In this document: in pieces, positions 1 to 7,420 of the stretch | Layout: each line of letters begins with the position of its first letter | Numbering within the stretch: position 1 is the stretch's first letter | Assembly (NCBI GenBank): GCA_040755275.1 | Contig: JBFMBE010000149.1 | Span: 1-8,954, forward strand | Reading direction: 5' to 3' | DNA from: Desulfatirhabdium sp040755275 | GTDB taxonomy: Bacteria > Desulfobacterota > Desulfobacteria > Desulfobacterales > Desulfatirhabdiaceae | DNA: 8,954 nt | Notes under the pieces: model-generated | The model's input: only the letters and a program-made list of their open reading frames with translations | Told to the model about the DNA's origin: nothing | Database searches by the model: none | Position numbers and translations under genes: made by a program

Positions 1-43
1 AAGCCGTTGCGATTCAACCAACCTCTGTTTGCTGTCTGGCCAT

Positions 44-80
44 CCGTCCGATCCTACGAGATCGGGCGGCTGAGTTTTTT
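44..80 (+). terminator. GC-rich stem-loop followed by a T-run
   Basis: Positions 44-53 and 60-69 pair as a 10-bp stem with one G-U wobble, closing a 6-nt loop. A run of six T follows at 75-80, so the structure could terminate a plus-strand transcript entering from the left of the window. The T-run is separated from the stem by five bases, which is less than ideal for an intrinsic terminator. The same T-run also pairs with 88-95 as a second hairpin (76-83 with 88-95, loop AGCA), and it lies next to a dispersed repeat. The stem may therefore belong to the repeat rather than to a gene. Confidence 0.35.
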
Positions 81-83
81 CGC

Positions 84-153
84 AGCAGCGAAAAAGGTTC
101 CCCAGTCACCCCGCGACTCGACAGAGATTTCCTGACTTTTTGCGACTCCATCA
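84..153 (+). repeat. Dispersed intergenic repeat, copy 1 (plus orientation)
   Basis: This 70-nt stretch matches the reverse complement of 8037-8106 at 62 of 70 positions by hand alignment, with no gaps. It ends at 134-153 with an exact copy of the motif GACTTTTTGCGANNCCATCA, which recurs around the window. Similarity stops at position 153; beyond it the two copies are unrelated, so this is a true element boundary. To the left, a looser match with the inverted copy continues to about 65. No coding capacity is apparent. Confidence 0.8.
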
Positions 154-281
154 AAGATGAAAACGGTTCAAAACCATAGTCAACCGGCGACTGCCCACTG
201 TTCCATTTTCTGATATGGAAACCCGAAAAAAAACGTGTTAATGTGCTTATGAAAAAATAGAGGTCATCTTGGAACAGGTGC

Positions 282-290
282 TGCTGTAAT
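282..290 (+). promoter_or_regulatory. Candidate extended -10 promoter for the ispG operon
   Basis: TGCTGTAAT reads as an extended -10 element: TG, one base, then TGTAAT, which matches TATAAT at five of six positions. No convincing -35 box lies 16-18 bp upstream. Transcription would start near 297, giving a leader of about 100 nt before ispG. This is the best candidate I found between the upstream repeat and ispG, but it is weak. A small hairpin (201-206 with 215-220) lies further upstream. Confidence 0.28.
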
Positions 291-394
291 CCTTCGTTTC
301 CTCAGACGTCGCATCCAGGGTCGGCCCGTGTTCCGAAGCCCGCGAGATCGGCCCACGATCCCATACGACTTGCCTTGATCCCGTCATTACATGT

Positions 395-1468
395 ATGCCA
401 ATGCAAATTCAACGAAAAATTACCCGTGCCATTCGAGTCGGTCGTGTGACCGTCGGCGGCTTGGCGCCCATTGCCGTTCAGTCGATGACGAATACGCAGA
501 CCCAGGATATCGAAGCCACCATCGGCCAGATTCAACGTCTCGAGGCCGCCGGATGCGAAATCGTCCGTGTGGCCGTTCCGGACGAAGAGGCCGCTGCAGC
601 CATCTCCGAAATCAAGAAAGCAATTTCCATACCGCTGATAGCCGATATCCATTTTGATCATCGGTTGGCTGTTTCGGCCGTGGAAGCTGGTGCAGACGGG
701 ATCCGGATCAATCCAGGCAACATCGGAGGCCAACGTCGGATTCGAAAAGTCGTCGATGCCGTCAGAAATCGGGGCGCGTGCATCCGGATCGGTGTCAACT
801 CAGGGTCACTCGAAAAAGATCTGTTGCAGCGATACGGCAGTCCAACGGCGGAGGCCATGGCCGAAAGCGCCCTACGACACATCGATCTGATTCGGGCCAT
901 GGACTTTCACGACATCAAGGTCTCGATCAAGGCTTCCGATGTCGGGCGGACCATCGCTGCATACCGGTTGCTTTCCGATAAGACAGACCTTCCTTTGCAT
1001 GTAGGCGTCACCGAGGCGGGCGGGCTCTTCAGCGGCATCGTCAAATCGGCGATCGGTATCGGAACGCTTTTGATGGAAGGCATAGGGGATACGTTTCGGG
1101 TATCGCTCACCCGGGATCCGGTGGAAGAGGTCCGAACGGCTTATGAAATTCTGCGGGCTCTCGACATCCGCAGACGAGGGCCGGAAATCATCTCTTGTCC
1201 GACCTGCGGCAGGTGTCGGATCGATTTGTTTCGGATCGTGGAAGAAGTGGAGCAGGCCCTCGTCGGCTCAACCCTCGAGATGAAAATTGCGATTATGGGC
1301 TGTGTGGTCAACGGTCCAGGCGAGGCACGGGAGGCGGATATCGGAATTGCGGGCGGGGATGGAGTGGGCATTCTGTTTCGCAAGGGCAAGGTGGTACGGA
1401 AAATGCCGGAAGACCGGCTGGTTTCGGAATTGTTGAAGGAAATTTCGTCAGAGAAAGGATCGGTATGA
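395..1468 (+). CDS. ispG: 4-hydroxy-3-methylbut-2-enyl diphosphate synthase IspG (GcpE)
   Basis: This cytosolic iron-sulfur enzyme of the non-mevalonate (MEP) pathway converts MEcPP to HMBPP. The 357-residue protein is the usual length of the short bacterial form and lacks the large insertion of plant-type enzymes. The N-terminal TIM-barrel part carries the family signature VQSMTNTQTQD. The C-terminal part carries the [4Fe-4S] ligands: C268 and C271 in SCPTCGR, C303 in GCVVNGPGEA, and E310. Their spacing equals that of E. coli C270, C273, C305 and E312. No clear Shine-Dalgarno precedes the start; ATG at 401 (two codons later) is an equally good choice. It is the first gene of the ispG-proS-rsh operon, and its TGA overlaps the proS ATG (ATGA). 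Identification is secure; the exact start is not. Confidence 0.96.
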   Translation: MPMQIQRKITRAIRVGRVTVGGLAPIAVQSMTNTQTQDIEATIGQIQRLEAAGCEIVRVAVPDEEAAAAISEIKKAISIPLIADIHFDHRLAVSAVEAGADGIRINPGNIGGQRRIRKVVDAVRNRGACIRIGVNSGSLEKDLLQRYGSPTAEAMAESALRHIDLIRAMDFHDIKVSIKASDVGRTIAAYRLLSDKTDLPLHVGVTEAGGLFSGIVKSAIGIGTLLMEGIGDTFRVSLTRDPVEEVRTAYEILRALDIRRRGPEIISCPTCGRCRIDLFRIVEEVEQALVGSTLEMKIAIMGCVVNGPGEAREADIGIAGGDGVGILFRKGKVVRKMPEDRLVSELLKEISSEKGSV

Positions 1469-2988
1469 CATCAGCGAGCGATAAACCGGCGATTTCGCCG
1501 ACACGGGAAGAAGATTACCCGGAATGGTATCAGCAGGTCGTCAAGGCCTCGGACATGGCCGAAAAATCCCCGGTTCGGGGATGCATGGTGATTAAGCCGT
1601 GGGGGTATGCCCTGTGGGAAAACATCATGCGGGTGATGGACGACATGTTCAAGCAGACCGGGGTGAAGAATGCCTATTTCCCCCTGTTCATCCCCTTGAG
1701 TTTTCTCCAGAAGGAAGCCGATCATGTGGAGGGTTTCGCAACGGAATGTGCAGTCGTGACCCATCATCGGCTCGAAAAGAATGCCGAAGGCGCGCTTGTA
1801 CCGGCATCCGAGCTGACCGAGCCGCTGGTGGTTCGGCCCACATCCGAAACGATCATCGGAGATGCCTTCTCCAAATGGATCACCAGCTACCGGGACTTGC
1901 CGCTTCTGGTGAACCAATGGGCCAATGTCGTCCGCTGGGAAATGCGTACCCGGATTTTCCTGAGGACCAGTGAATTTCTCTGGCAGGAAGGCCACACCGC
2001 CCACGCTACGGAAGCCGAAGCCCGGCAACGAACCCGGATGATGCTCGATGTTTATGCCGATTTTGTGGAAAACTATTTGGCTATTCCCGTGATCCGAGGG
2101 TGCAAGTCTCCGGCGGAAACCTTCCCCGGAGCGGTCGAAACCCAGTGCATCGAAGCCATGATGCAGGACCGAAAGGCTTTACAGACCGGTACATCCCATT
2201 TTTTGGGACAGAATTTCTCCAAGGCGTCCGACATTCGGTTTCAGAGCCGGGAAGAAAAGGAGGAGTATGCATGGACGACGTCCTGGGGATCGAGCACCCG
2301 GATGATCGGCGGGGTCATCATGACCCACGGGGACGATAACGGTGTCGTTCTTCCTCCTCGGATTGCCTCCTCCCATATCGTTTTGCTGCCCATTTACAGG
2401 ACGGATGCCGAACGTTCCACGGTTCTGGCCTATGTAAACGAGCTTGCGGATCGGTTGCGACGCATATCTTATCATCACCGTTCCCTTCAGATTGAAATCG
2501 ACGATCGGGATATCGGAGGTGCCCGGGGATGGGAATGGATCAAGAAAGGAATTCCGCTTCGTGTCGAAATCGGTCCCAGAGACATTGCCAAGGAGGGGAT
2601 CATGATGTATAGACGAGATCGAAGCCCCAGGGAAAAGCAATTCTTGCAGCGGAGCGAGTTTCTGAATACGGTCACGGACATTCTGGAAGACATGCAGCAA
2701 GGGCTTTTCGAGCGGGCCCTTCAGTTCCAGAAAGCCTATACTCGCACGATCGATAATTCGGAGGAGTTCCAGGCCTATTTTACTCCGAAAAATCCCGACA
2801 AGCCGGAGATTCATGGGGGATTCGCCCTCAGCCACTGGTGTGGGGGCGCAGCATGTGAAGCGCGGATCAAGCAGGATCTTACCGTGACCATTCGGTGCAT
2901 TCCGTTTGATGCGCCGCAAGAGGCAGGCGCGTGCATCTGCTGCGGTAACCCCAGCAGGCGCAGGGTCGTTTTTGCCAAGGCGTATTGA
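1465..2988 (+). CDS. proS: Prolyl-tRNA synthetase, archaeal/eukaryote-like type
   Basis: This class II aminoacyl-tRNA synthetase charges tRNA-Pro with proline in the cytosol. The 507-residue protein shows RPTSE at about 124-128, motif 2 with R157 and E159 followed by WQEGH (173-177), and motif 3 around GSSTRMIGG (275-283) with a downstream THGDDNG. The C-terminal domain has C459-x4-C464-x25-C490-x2-C493 and ends in Tyr507. A zinc-bound C-terminal domain with a terminal tyrosine is typical of the archaeal/eukaryote-like ProRS known from Thermus. The protein runs straight from motif 2 to motif 3, without the roughly 180-residue INS editing domain of the E. coli-type enzyme. The ATG overlaps the ispG stop by 4 nt and is preceded by AGAAAGGA (1452-1459), so translational coupling is likely. 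The frame is open back to 1195, but that part overlaps ispG and lacks ProRS homology. Confidence 0.96.
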   Translation: MTSASDKPAISPTREEDYPEWYQQVVKASDMAEKSPVRGCMVIKPWGYALWENIMRVMDDMFKQTGVKNAYFPLFIPLSFLQKEADHVEGFATECAVVTHHRLEKNAEGALVPASELTEPLVVRPTSETIIGDAFSKWITSYRDLPLLVNQWANVVRWEMRTRIFLRTSEFLWQEGHTAHATEAEARQRTRMMLDVYADFVENYLAIPVIRGCKSPAETFPGAVETQCIEAMMQDRKALQTGTSHFLGQNFSKASDIRFQSREEKEEYAWTTSWGSSTRMIGGVIMTHGDDNGVVLPPRIASSHIVLLPIYRTDAERSTVLAYVNELADRLRRISYHHRSLQIEIDDRDIGGARGWEWIKKGIPLRVEIGPRDIAKEGIMMYRRDRSPREKQFLQRSEFLNTVTDILEDMQQGLFERALQFQKAYTRTIDNSEEFQAYFTPKNPDKPEIHGGFALSHWCGGAACEARIKQDLTVTIRCIPFDAPQEAGACICCGNPSRRRVVFAKAY

Positions 2989-2998
2989 GGATGCCGTC

Positions 2999-5149
2999 AT
3001 GATTCGCATCAACGATATCGTTGACAAGGCTCTCGAAACCAATCCAGATGCGGACGTCGATCTGATTGAGAGAGCCTACGTGTTTTCGGCGCGGGTGCAT
3101 GACGGGCAGGTTCGGATGAGCGGAGAACCCTACCTGATGCACCCGTTGGAAGTGGCTGGAATACTGGCCGACATGAAGTTGGATGCTGTCAGCATTGCGG
3201 CCGGCCTCCTGCACGACGTCGTTGAAGATACCCATGCGACCCTTCAGGAGATCGAAGAGCGTTTCGGCTCGGATGTCAAACTGCTCGTCGATGGCGTCAC
3301 CAAACTGAGCGAGCTCGAATGCGCCAATACGATCGACCGCCAGGTGGAAAACTACCGGAAAATGATCCTGGCCATGTCAAAGGACATTCGGGTCATCTTG
3401 ATCAAGTTGGCCGATCGCATCCACAACATGCGCACCCTCCATTTCCACAAGTCGGAACAGCGAAAACGGGAAATCGCTCAGGAAACCCTCGATTTGTATG
3501 CACCGCTGGCATCCCGTATGGGGATCTATTGGATCAAGAACGAACTTGAGGACAATGCCTTTCGATACACCCATCCGGAGGAATATGAAGACCTGAAGAA
3601 TCGGGTGATCCGAGACCAGAGCGAAAAGGAAGCATACATCGAGGAGGTGAAGACGGAGTTGCGGAATCTGATGAGTCAGAACGGTCTTCAGGCCGAGGTG
3701 ATGGGGCGGTATAAGAATCTTTACAGCATCCATCGCAAAATGGTGAATCAGCAGCTTCCTTTTGAGGAAATCTACGACATTATCGCTTTCCGCATAATTC
3801 TGAATACGGTTTTGGATTGCTGGCAGGCATTGGGTTATATTCACGCAAAATGGCAGCACATTCCTGGAAAGGTCAAGGACTACATCGGAAGACCCAAGCC
3901 CAATGGCTACCGTTCCCTGCATACCACCGTGTTCGGTCCTTTGGGCCGGCGGATTGAGGTGCAGATCCGAACCTGGGAAATGGATCAGGAGGCCAAAGCG
4001 GGCATTGCAGCACACTGGAGCTACAAGGAGGGGAAACCGGCGGACCTCGATATGGCCAAACAGTTTGCCTGGCTGCAGGACCTCATCCAGAACCAGGAGT
4101 TCAGCCATTCATCGAAAGAATATCTCGATAATGTCCGGATGGACCTCTTTCAGGAAGAGGTCTATGTCTTTACACCGAAAGGCGAATTGAAGGTCCTGCC
4201 CCAGGGTTCGACCCCGGTGGATTTTGCCTATCTGATCCATACGGACATTGGGAACCAGTGCACGGGTGCCAAGGTGAACGGACGGATCGTTCCGTTGAAC
4301 TATCAACTGAATACCGGTGAAACCGTCCAAATTTTGACCACCAAGAACCACATGCCCAGCAGGGACTGGCTGTCCTTCGTCAAGACGACCAAGGCAAAAG
4401 GCAGAATTCTACAATGGATCCGTTCCAAGGAAAAGGAACGATTTATTATCGTCGGCAGGGAAATGTGCGAAAAGGAATTTCACAAGCACAACAGAAACTT
4501 CAACGAGATGGCCAAGGCTCCGGAGATGGATGAAGTCGTCCAGTTCTTCGGGTTCAAGAATCTCGACGAGATGTTGGCCGCCATCGGGTTCGGTCGTCTC
4601 ACCGCGCTGCAGCTTTACCATAGGATGGTCCCCAAGGAGGAACCGGAGGTCACTTCAGGATCTCTCATCGAAAAAGTCATCGACAAGATCAAGGTTGACA
4701 AGCCACAAAGCCGGGACATCATCATCGATGGGTACGACAACATTCAGTATCGATTCGGCAAATGTTGCAACCCCATTCCGGGGGACCCTATCGTCGGGTT
4801 CATCACGATTGGCAAGGGGATTTCCATTCACCGTTCCGATTGTCCCAACATCCGCAAGGCCATACCCGAAAGATTTTTGAGCGTCTCTTGGGGAAGCGAG
4901 CAAAAGGACAGTTATCCTGTCAGTCTGGAAGTCATTTCCCAAGACCGGCTCAGCCTTCTGGCGGACATTACATCCGAAATCAGCCGAAAAGGGGCCAACA
5001 TCCTTGGTGCCAATTCGACCACCGGATCGGACGGCATCGTCATCAGCCGTTTCACGATTTCCGTCAACAGCAGGGATCAGCTGACCGGACTGATTCGGGA
5101 CATCCGAAAAATCAGGGGGGTTCGTTCGATCAACCGGGTGATCAATTGA
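2999..5149 (+). CDS. rsh: Bifunctional (p)ppGpp synthetase/hydrolase, RelA/SpoT family (long RSH)
   Basis: This enzyme makes and degrades (p)ppGpp, the stringent-response alarmone, in association with ribosomes. The 716-residue protein has the full long-RSH layout. The N-terminal HD hydrolase has H48, H72-D73, E76-D77, D139 and N143, with the spacing of the Streptococcus Rel enzyme, so hydrolysis should be active. The synthetase domain has D260, the KVKD loop (291-294), KPNGYRSLH and E320. KVKD is close to the RxKD of bifunctional enzymes and unlike the acidic ExDD of synthetase-only RelA. A TGS domain begins near 388, followed by a helical region, a zinc-finger-like segment (C589, C590, H611, C615) and an ACT domain from about 638. 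Start choice: TGAGG (2986-2990) lies 8 nt before ATG 2999. The frame is open to 2906, but that part overlaps proS. Last gene of the operon, 10 nt after proS. Confidence 0.95.
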   Translation: MIRINDIVDKALETNPDADVDLIERAYVFSARVHDGQVRMSGEPYLMHPLEVAGILADMKLDAVSIAAGLLHDVVEDTHATLQEIEERFGSDVKLLVDGVTKLSELECANTIDRQVENYRKMILAMSKDIRVILIKLADRIHNMRTLHFHKSEQRKREIAQETLDLYAPLASRMGIYWIKNELEDNAFRYTHPEEYEDLKNRVIRDQSEKEAYIEEVKTELRNLMSQNGLQAEVMGRYKNLYSIHRKMVNQQLPFEEIYDIIAFRIILNTVLDCWQALGYIHAKWQHIPGKVKDYIGRPKPNGYRSLHTTVFGPLGRRIEVQIRTWEMDQEAKAGIAAHWSYKEGKPADLDMAKQFAWLQDLIQNQEFSHSSKEYLDNVRMDLFQEEVYVFTPKGELKVLPQGSTPVDFAYLIHTDIGNQCTGAKVNGRIVPLNYQLNTGETVQILTTKNHMPSRDWLSFVKTTKAKGRILQWIRSKEKERFIIVGREMCEKEFHKHNRNFNEMAKAPEMDEVVQFFGFKNLDEMLAAIGFGRLTALQLYHRMVPKEEPEVTSGSLIEKVIDKIKVDKPQSRDIIIDGYDNIQYRFGKCCNPIPGDPIVGFITIGKGISIHRSDCPNIRKAIPERFLSVSWGSEQKDSYPVSLEVISQDRLSLLADITSEISRKGANILGANSTTGSDGIVISRFTISVNSRDQLTGLIRDIRKIRGVRSINRVIN

Positions 5150-5170
5150 TGAATGGGAAGGAAAAGAGGG

Positions 5171-5217
5171 CCGACGCCAGGGAACCGGGGACACCGATTC
5201 CCTGTGCGAAAGGTCGG
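5171..5217. terminator. Stem-loop between convergent rsh and rpmB
   Basis: An inner 7-bp stem (CAGGGAA 5178-5184 with TTCCCTG 5198-5204, loop 13 nt) is extended by an outer 5-bp stem (CCGAC 5171-5175 with GTCGG 5213-5217). It sits in the 77-nt gap between two genes transcribed toward each other, the usual place for a shared terminator. There is no T-run on either strand, so intrinsic termination would be inefficient. The structure might instead protect 3' ends or be a REP-like palindrome. Confidence 0.4.
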
Positions 5218-5226
5218 GGTTGTGGA

Positions 5227-5418
5227 TCAGAGGGCCTTGGTGATGGCTCCTGCCTTGATGCAATTGGTGCAAACGTTGGCTTTTTTCACCTGCCCATTCA
5301 ACAGGATGCGCACCTTCTGCAAGTTCGGGTAGAATTTCCGCTTGGTTACATTGTGTGCGTGGGACACGTTGCACCCGGTCATGGGTTTTTTCCCGCAAAT
5401 TTCACAAATCTTCGACAT
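5227..5418 (-). CDS. rpmB: 50S ribosomal protein L28 (bL28), zinc-ribbon form
   Basis: bL28 is a small basic protein of the large ribosomal subunit. The 63-residue product has the family core ICGKKPMTGCNVSHAHN followed by TKRKFYPNLQ. Two CxxC pairs are present, CEIC at residues 5-8 and CTNC at 50-53, marking the cysteine-containing (C+), presumably zinc-binding version. The start at 5416-5418 (MSKICE) fits the family and has AAAGGA shortly upstream on the minus strand. The frame is open further up to 5466, but that 16-residue extension is not L28-like. The gene stands alone, convergent with rsh. No rpmG neighbour is visible. Confidence 0.96.
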   Translation of the reverse strand: MSKICEICGKKPMTGCNVSHAHNVTKRKFYPNLQKVRILLNGQVKKANVCTNCIKAGAITKAL

Positions 5419-5493
5419 GATCCGTCCTTTCCTGGTTGATTCATGATGGCTCGATGAATCCATCAATCATGATGCCTCTTCCAAAACCATAAA

Positions 5494-5522
5494 AATCTAC
5501 TATAAGTCGTCCGAACTGTAAA
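5494..5522 (-). promoter_or_regulatory. Sigma-70 type promoter for rpmB
   Basis: Read on the minus strand, TTTACA (5517-5522) and TAGATT (5494-5499) are separated by 17 bp. The -35 box matches TTGACA at five of six positions and the -10 box matches TATAAT at four of six. Transcription would start near 5487, giving a leader of about 70 nt before the rpmB start. It is the best-spaced pair in the upstream gap. Confidence 0.45.
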
Positions 5523-5577
5523 GAGGTTTTCATGGTCCCCTCAGAACTCCGAAACCATTGCCAAGCCGCAAAACGTC

Positions 5578-5665
5578 GATGGAGTCGCAAAACATCACCC
5601 GCCCTCCTGCTGGAGGCTCGGCAATCGACAAAATCGGGGTAGATGCGACTTTTTGCGAGGCCATC
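5578..5665. repeat. Small inverted-repeat element (MITE/REP-like), rpmB-amt gap
   Basis: The 88-bp element is bounded by 15-bp ends (5578-5592 and 5651-5665) that are inverted repeats matching at 13 of 15 positions. The right end is an exact copy of GACTTTTTGCGANNCCATCA (5647-5666). Inside, 5585-5616 matches 8107-8138 at 31 of 32 positions and includes a small hairpin, CCTCC-tgct-GGAGG. It has no coding capacity and lies between the divergent rpmB and amt promoters. Confidence 0.75.
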
Positions 5666-5676
5666 ATGGTTGGTGT

Positions 5677-5696
5677 GATTTTTTGCAAATCCGTCA
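5677..5696 (+). repeat. Degenerate copy of the repeat end motif
   Basis: GATTTTTTGCAAATCCGTCA differs from the motif GACTTTTTGCGANNCCATCA at three of its 18 fixed positions. It follows the exact copy at 5647-5666 in the same orientation, 10 bp downstream, so the ends are arranged in tandem here. It may be the remnant of an older insertion. Confidence 0.5.
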
Positions 5697-5906
5697 TGTT
5701 GCTATGGAGCGCCAAAACCTGTATGCAAACCTTCCTGTGAAAGGGGCTGTGGGGTATACAACCAAGCAGGTAATGGACAACCCCTATTACAGATACGTCC
5801 GAAAAACAAATTTTATCGACAATTTTGTATATCTCTTCATCGTGATTTTTCCAGGTTTCTCGAAGTAATAGCAAATCATATCAGTCTGTTGTATTCGAAC
5901 GATTCC

Positions 5907-5923
5907 TTGGCATTCCTCTTGCT
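5907..5923 (+). promoter_or_regulatory. Sigma-54 (RpoN) promoter for amt
   Basis: TTGGCATTCCTCTTGCT matches the -24/-12 consensus TGGCAC-N5-TTGCW with one deviation (T for C after TGGCA). GG (5909-5910) and GC (5921-5922) are exactly 10 bp apart, as sigma-54 requires. Transcription would start near 5934, leaving a leader of about 74 nt before amt. Sigma-54 control of ammonium transporters under nitrogen limitation, usually by NtrC, is well established in proteobacteria. I did not find a clear NtrC palindrome upstream. An AT-rich block at about 5805-5835 could be a bending-protein site, but that is speculation. Confidence 0.72.
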
Positions 5924-6007
5924 CTCTCCTCAGGCATGCATGTACGGGTGTTGTCGCTTGCATTCATGATGATGAACCAACAGTGGAAAGGGAAGAGGAG
6001 GAGAATC

Positions 6008-7303
6008 ATGTTGAAGAGAGTCGTTTTGGGATTGATCGTCATCCTGGGTATGGCCAATCAGCTGTGGGCCGCCGATGGAATGGATTCGGGGAATACGGCA
6101 TGGGTGCTGGTTTCTGCGGCGTTGGTCATGATGATGACGCCTGCCGGGCTGGCGCTGTTTTACGGCGGTATGAGCCGCTACAAAAACTTGCTCAATACGA
6201 CGGCCATGACCTACATGTCTTTTTGCATAGCAAGCGTGGTATGGGTCGTCGTCGGCTACAGTCTAGCGTTCGGTCCGGATCGAGGGGGCATCATCGGGGG
6301 ACTGGATTACCTGTTGATGCACTCGCTATCCATCGATTCCCTGCAGGGAAACATCCCTACGCTCGTTTTTGCCGTTTTTCAGATGACGTTCGCCGGGATT
6401 ACGGTTGCCTTGATTCTGGGGGCAATCGTGGATCGGATGAAATTCGCTTCCTGGCTGGTATTCGTTGTGTTGTGGGTTGTCTTTGTCTATTGTCCCGTGG
6501 CTCACTGGGTGTGGGGTGGCGGGTGGATGGCCAAGATGGGTGCATTGGATTTTGCGGGAGGAAACGTCGTACACATCAACGCGGGTGTCGCTGGCCTGGT
6601 GCTGACCATGATGCTTGGCAAACGAAACGGTTTCGGAAAGGAACCGATGATTCCTTCCAGCATCTCCCTGACTGCTTTGGGTTCGGCCATGCTCTGGTTT
6701 GGTTGGTTCGGGTTCAATGCCGGAAGCCAGCTCGCAGCTGACGGCTTGGCGGGTATGGCATTTTTGGTGACCAATACATCTGCCTCGATTGCTGCCGTGT
6801 TCTGGATGCTTTCGGAATGGATTACCCGCAAGAAGCCGACACTGCTTGGAATGGCGTCTGGCGCAGTCGCCGGGCTGGTGGCGATTACGCCTGCGGCCGG
6901 ATTCGTCGGGTTGAGTTCGTCTCTCGTGATTGGTGCGGTAGCCGGTGTGTTGGGCTTTTTCAGCGTTTCCAAACTCAAGACATTTCTGAATATCGATGAT
7001 TCCCTCGATGCTTTCGGTGTTCATGGTGTCTGTGGGATGTGGGGGGCACTGTCCACTGGAATTTTTGCGGATCCAGCTGTCAATGCCCTCGGAAACGGTC
7101 TGATTGCCGGCAACGGCAATCAGGTCCTCATCCAGCTCATTTCCATTGTGGGTACAGCAGCCTTTTCGGCTGTGGGTACTTGGATCGTCGTGAAGGTCAC
7201 CGGATGGATAACGGCCGGCATTCGCGTGGACAGTGAATCAGAAATCGAGGGATTGGACAGTGCGACGCATGGAGAAAGGGCTTTTGAAATTCAAGTAGGG
7301 TAA
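6008..7303 (+). CDS. amt: Ammonium transporter, Amt/MEP/Rh family
   Basis: This trimeric inner-membrane channel takes up ammonium. The 431-residue precursor begins with a signal peptide (MLKRVVLGL..., likely cut after A21), followed by about 11 hydrophobic segments. Every key E. coli AmtB residue is found at a constant offset of 21: F128 (F107), W169 (W148), D181 (D160), H189 (H168), F236 (F215), S240 (S219) and H339 (H318). The external ammonium site, phenylalanine gate and twin-histidine pore are therefore intact. The cytosolic tail ends in the conserved GLD...HGERAFE segment that contacts the PII protein GlnK. AGGAGG at 5996-6001, 6 nt before ATG 6008, fixes the start. The frame is open to 5936, but that part would precede the signal peptide and begin at about the predicted transcription start. 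Preceded by a sigma-54 promoter. No glnK is adjacent in this window. Confidence 0.95.
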   Translation: MLKRVVLGLIVILGMANQLWAADGMDSGNTAWVLVSAALVMMMTPAGLALFYGGMSRYKNLLNTTAMTYMSFCIASVVWVVVGYSLAFGPDRGGIIGGLDYLLMHSLSIDSLQGNIPTLVFAVFQMTFAGITVALILGAIVDRMKFASWLVFVVLWVVFVYCPVAHWVWGGGWMAKMGALDFAGGNVVHINAGVAGLVLTMMLGKRNGFGKEPMIPSSISLTALGSAMLWFGWFGFNAGSQLAADGLAGMAFLVTNTSASIAAVFWMLSEWITRKKPTLLGMASGAVAGLVAITPAAGFVGLSSSLVIGAVAGVLGFFSVSKLKTFLNIDDSLDAFGVHGVCGMWGALSTGIFADPAVNALGNGLIAGNGNQVLIQLISIVGTAAFSAVGTWIVVKVTGWITAGIRVDSESEIEGLDSATHGERAFEIQVG

Positions 7304-7325
7304 GGGTCAGAAGGGGCGTGACAGG

Positions 7326-7361
7326 GGAAGGCGTGAGGGGGAGAGCCTAAAAACGCCTTCC
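7326..7361 (+). terminator. Stem-loop downstream of amt
   Basis: GGAAGGCGT (7326-7334) and ACGCCTTCC (7353-7361) form a perfect 9-bp stem with an 18-nt loop that can fold a little further. It starts 23 nt after the amt stop. No T-run follows, so it is either a weak or factor-assisted terminator or a 3'-end stabilising structure. The 10-bp palindrome CATGTACATG (7361-7370) abuts it. Confidence 0.45.
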
Positions 7362-7383
7362 ATGTACATGCTGACGATCTGTG

Positions 7384-7420
7384 ATGCAACGATGGGTGCA
7401 TGGCTGTGTGCCCATCGCAT
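7384..7420. terminator. Second stem-loop between amt and the convergent gene
   Basis: CGATGGG (7390-7396) pairs with CCCATCG (7411-7417). The stem extends inward through TGCA/TGTG with two wobbles, and outward through ATG/CAT across a small bulge. It lies midway between the convergent amt and 7460-7885 genes and could serve either. There is no T-run on either strand, so the terminator role is inferred from position. Confidence 0.35.

Noticed and set aside
1195..1464. N-terminal extension of proS to an upstream ATG
   Set aside because: It lies wholly inside ispG in another frame and has no ProRS homology; ATG 1465 has a ribosome site and the ATGA overlap.
2179..3042. 287-residue open frame on the minus strand
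   Set aside because: Fully antisense to proS and the start of rsh, both secure genes; composition is that of a shadow frame.
3377..4108. 243-residue open frame antisense to rsh
   Set aside because: Shadow of the rsh codon pattern; no motif and no supportable start.
5149..5439. Plus-strand frame whose ATG overlaps the rsh stop (TGATG)
   Set aside because: It looks like a coupled fourth operon gene, but it has no ribosome site and runs antisense through all of rpmB, whose identity is certain.
5530..5874. 114-residue minus-strand frame in the rpmB-amt gap
   Set aside because: Much of it is translation of the repeat element at 5578-5696; no ribosome site or homology.
5936..6007. Upstream start for amt
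   Set aside because: It would add 24 residues before a clear signal peptide and begin at about the predicted sigma-54 transcription start; AGGAGG points to ATG 6008.
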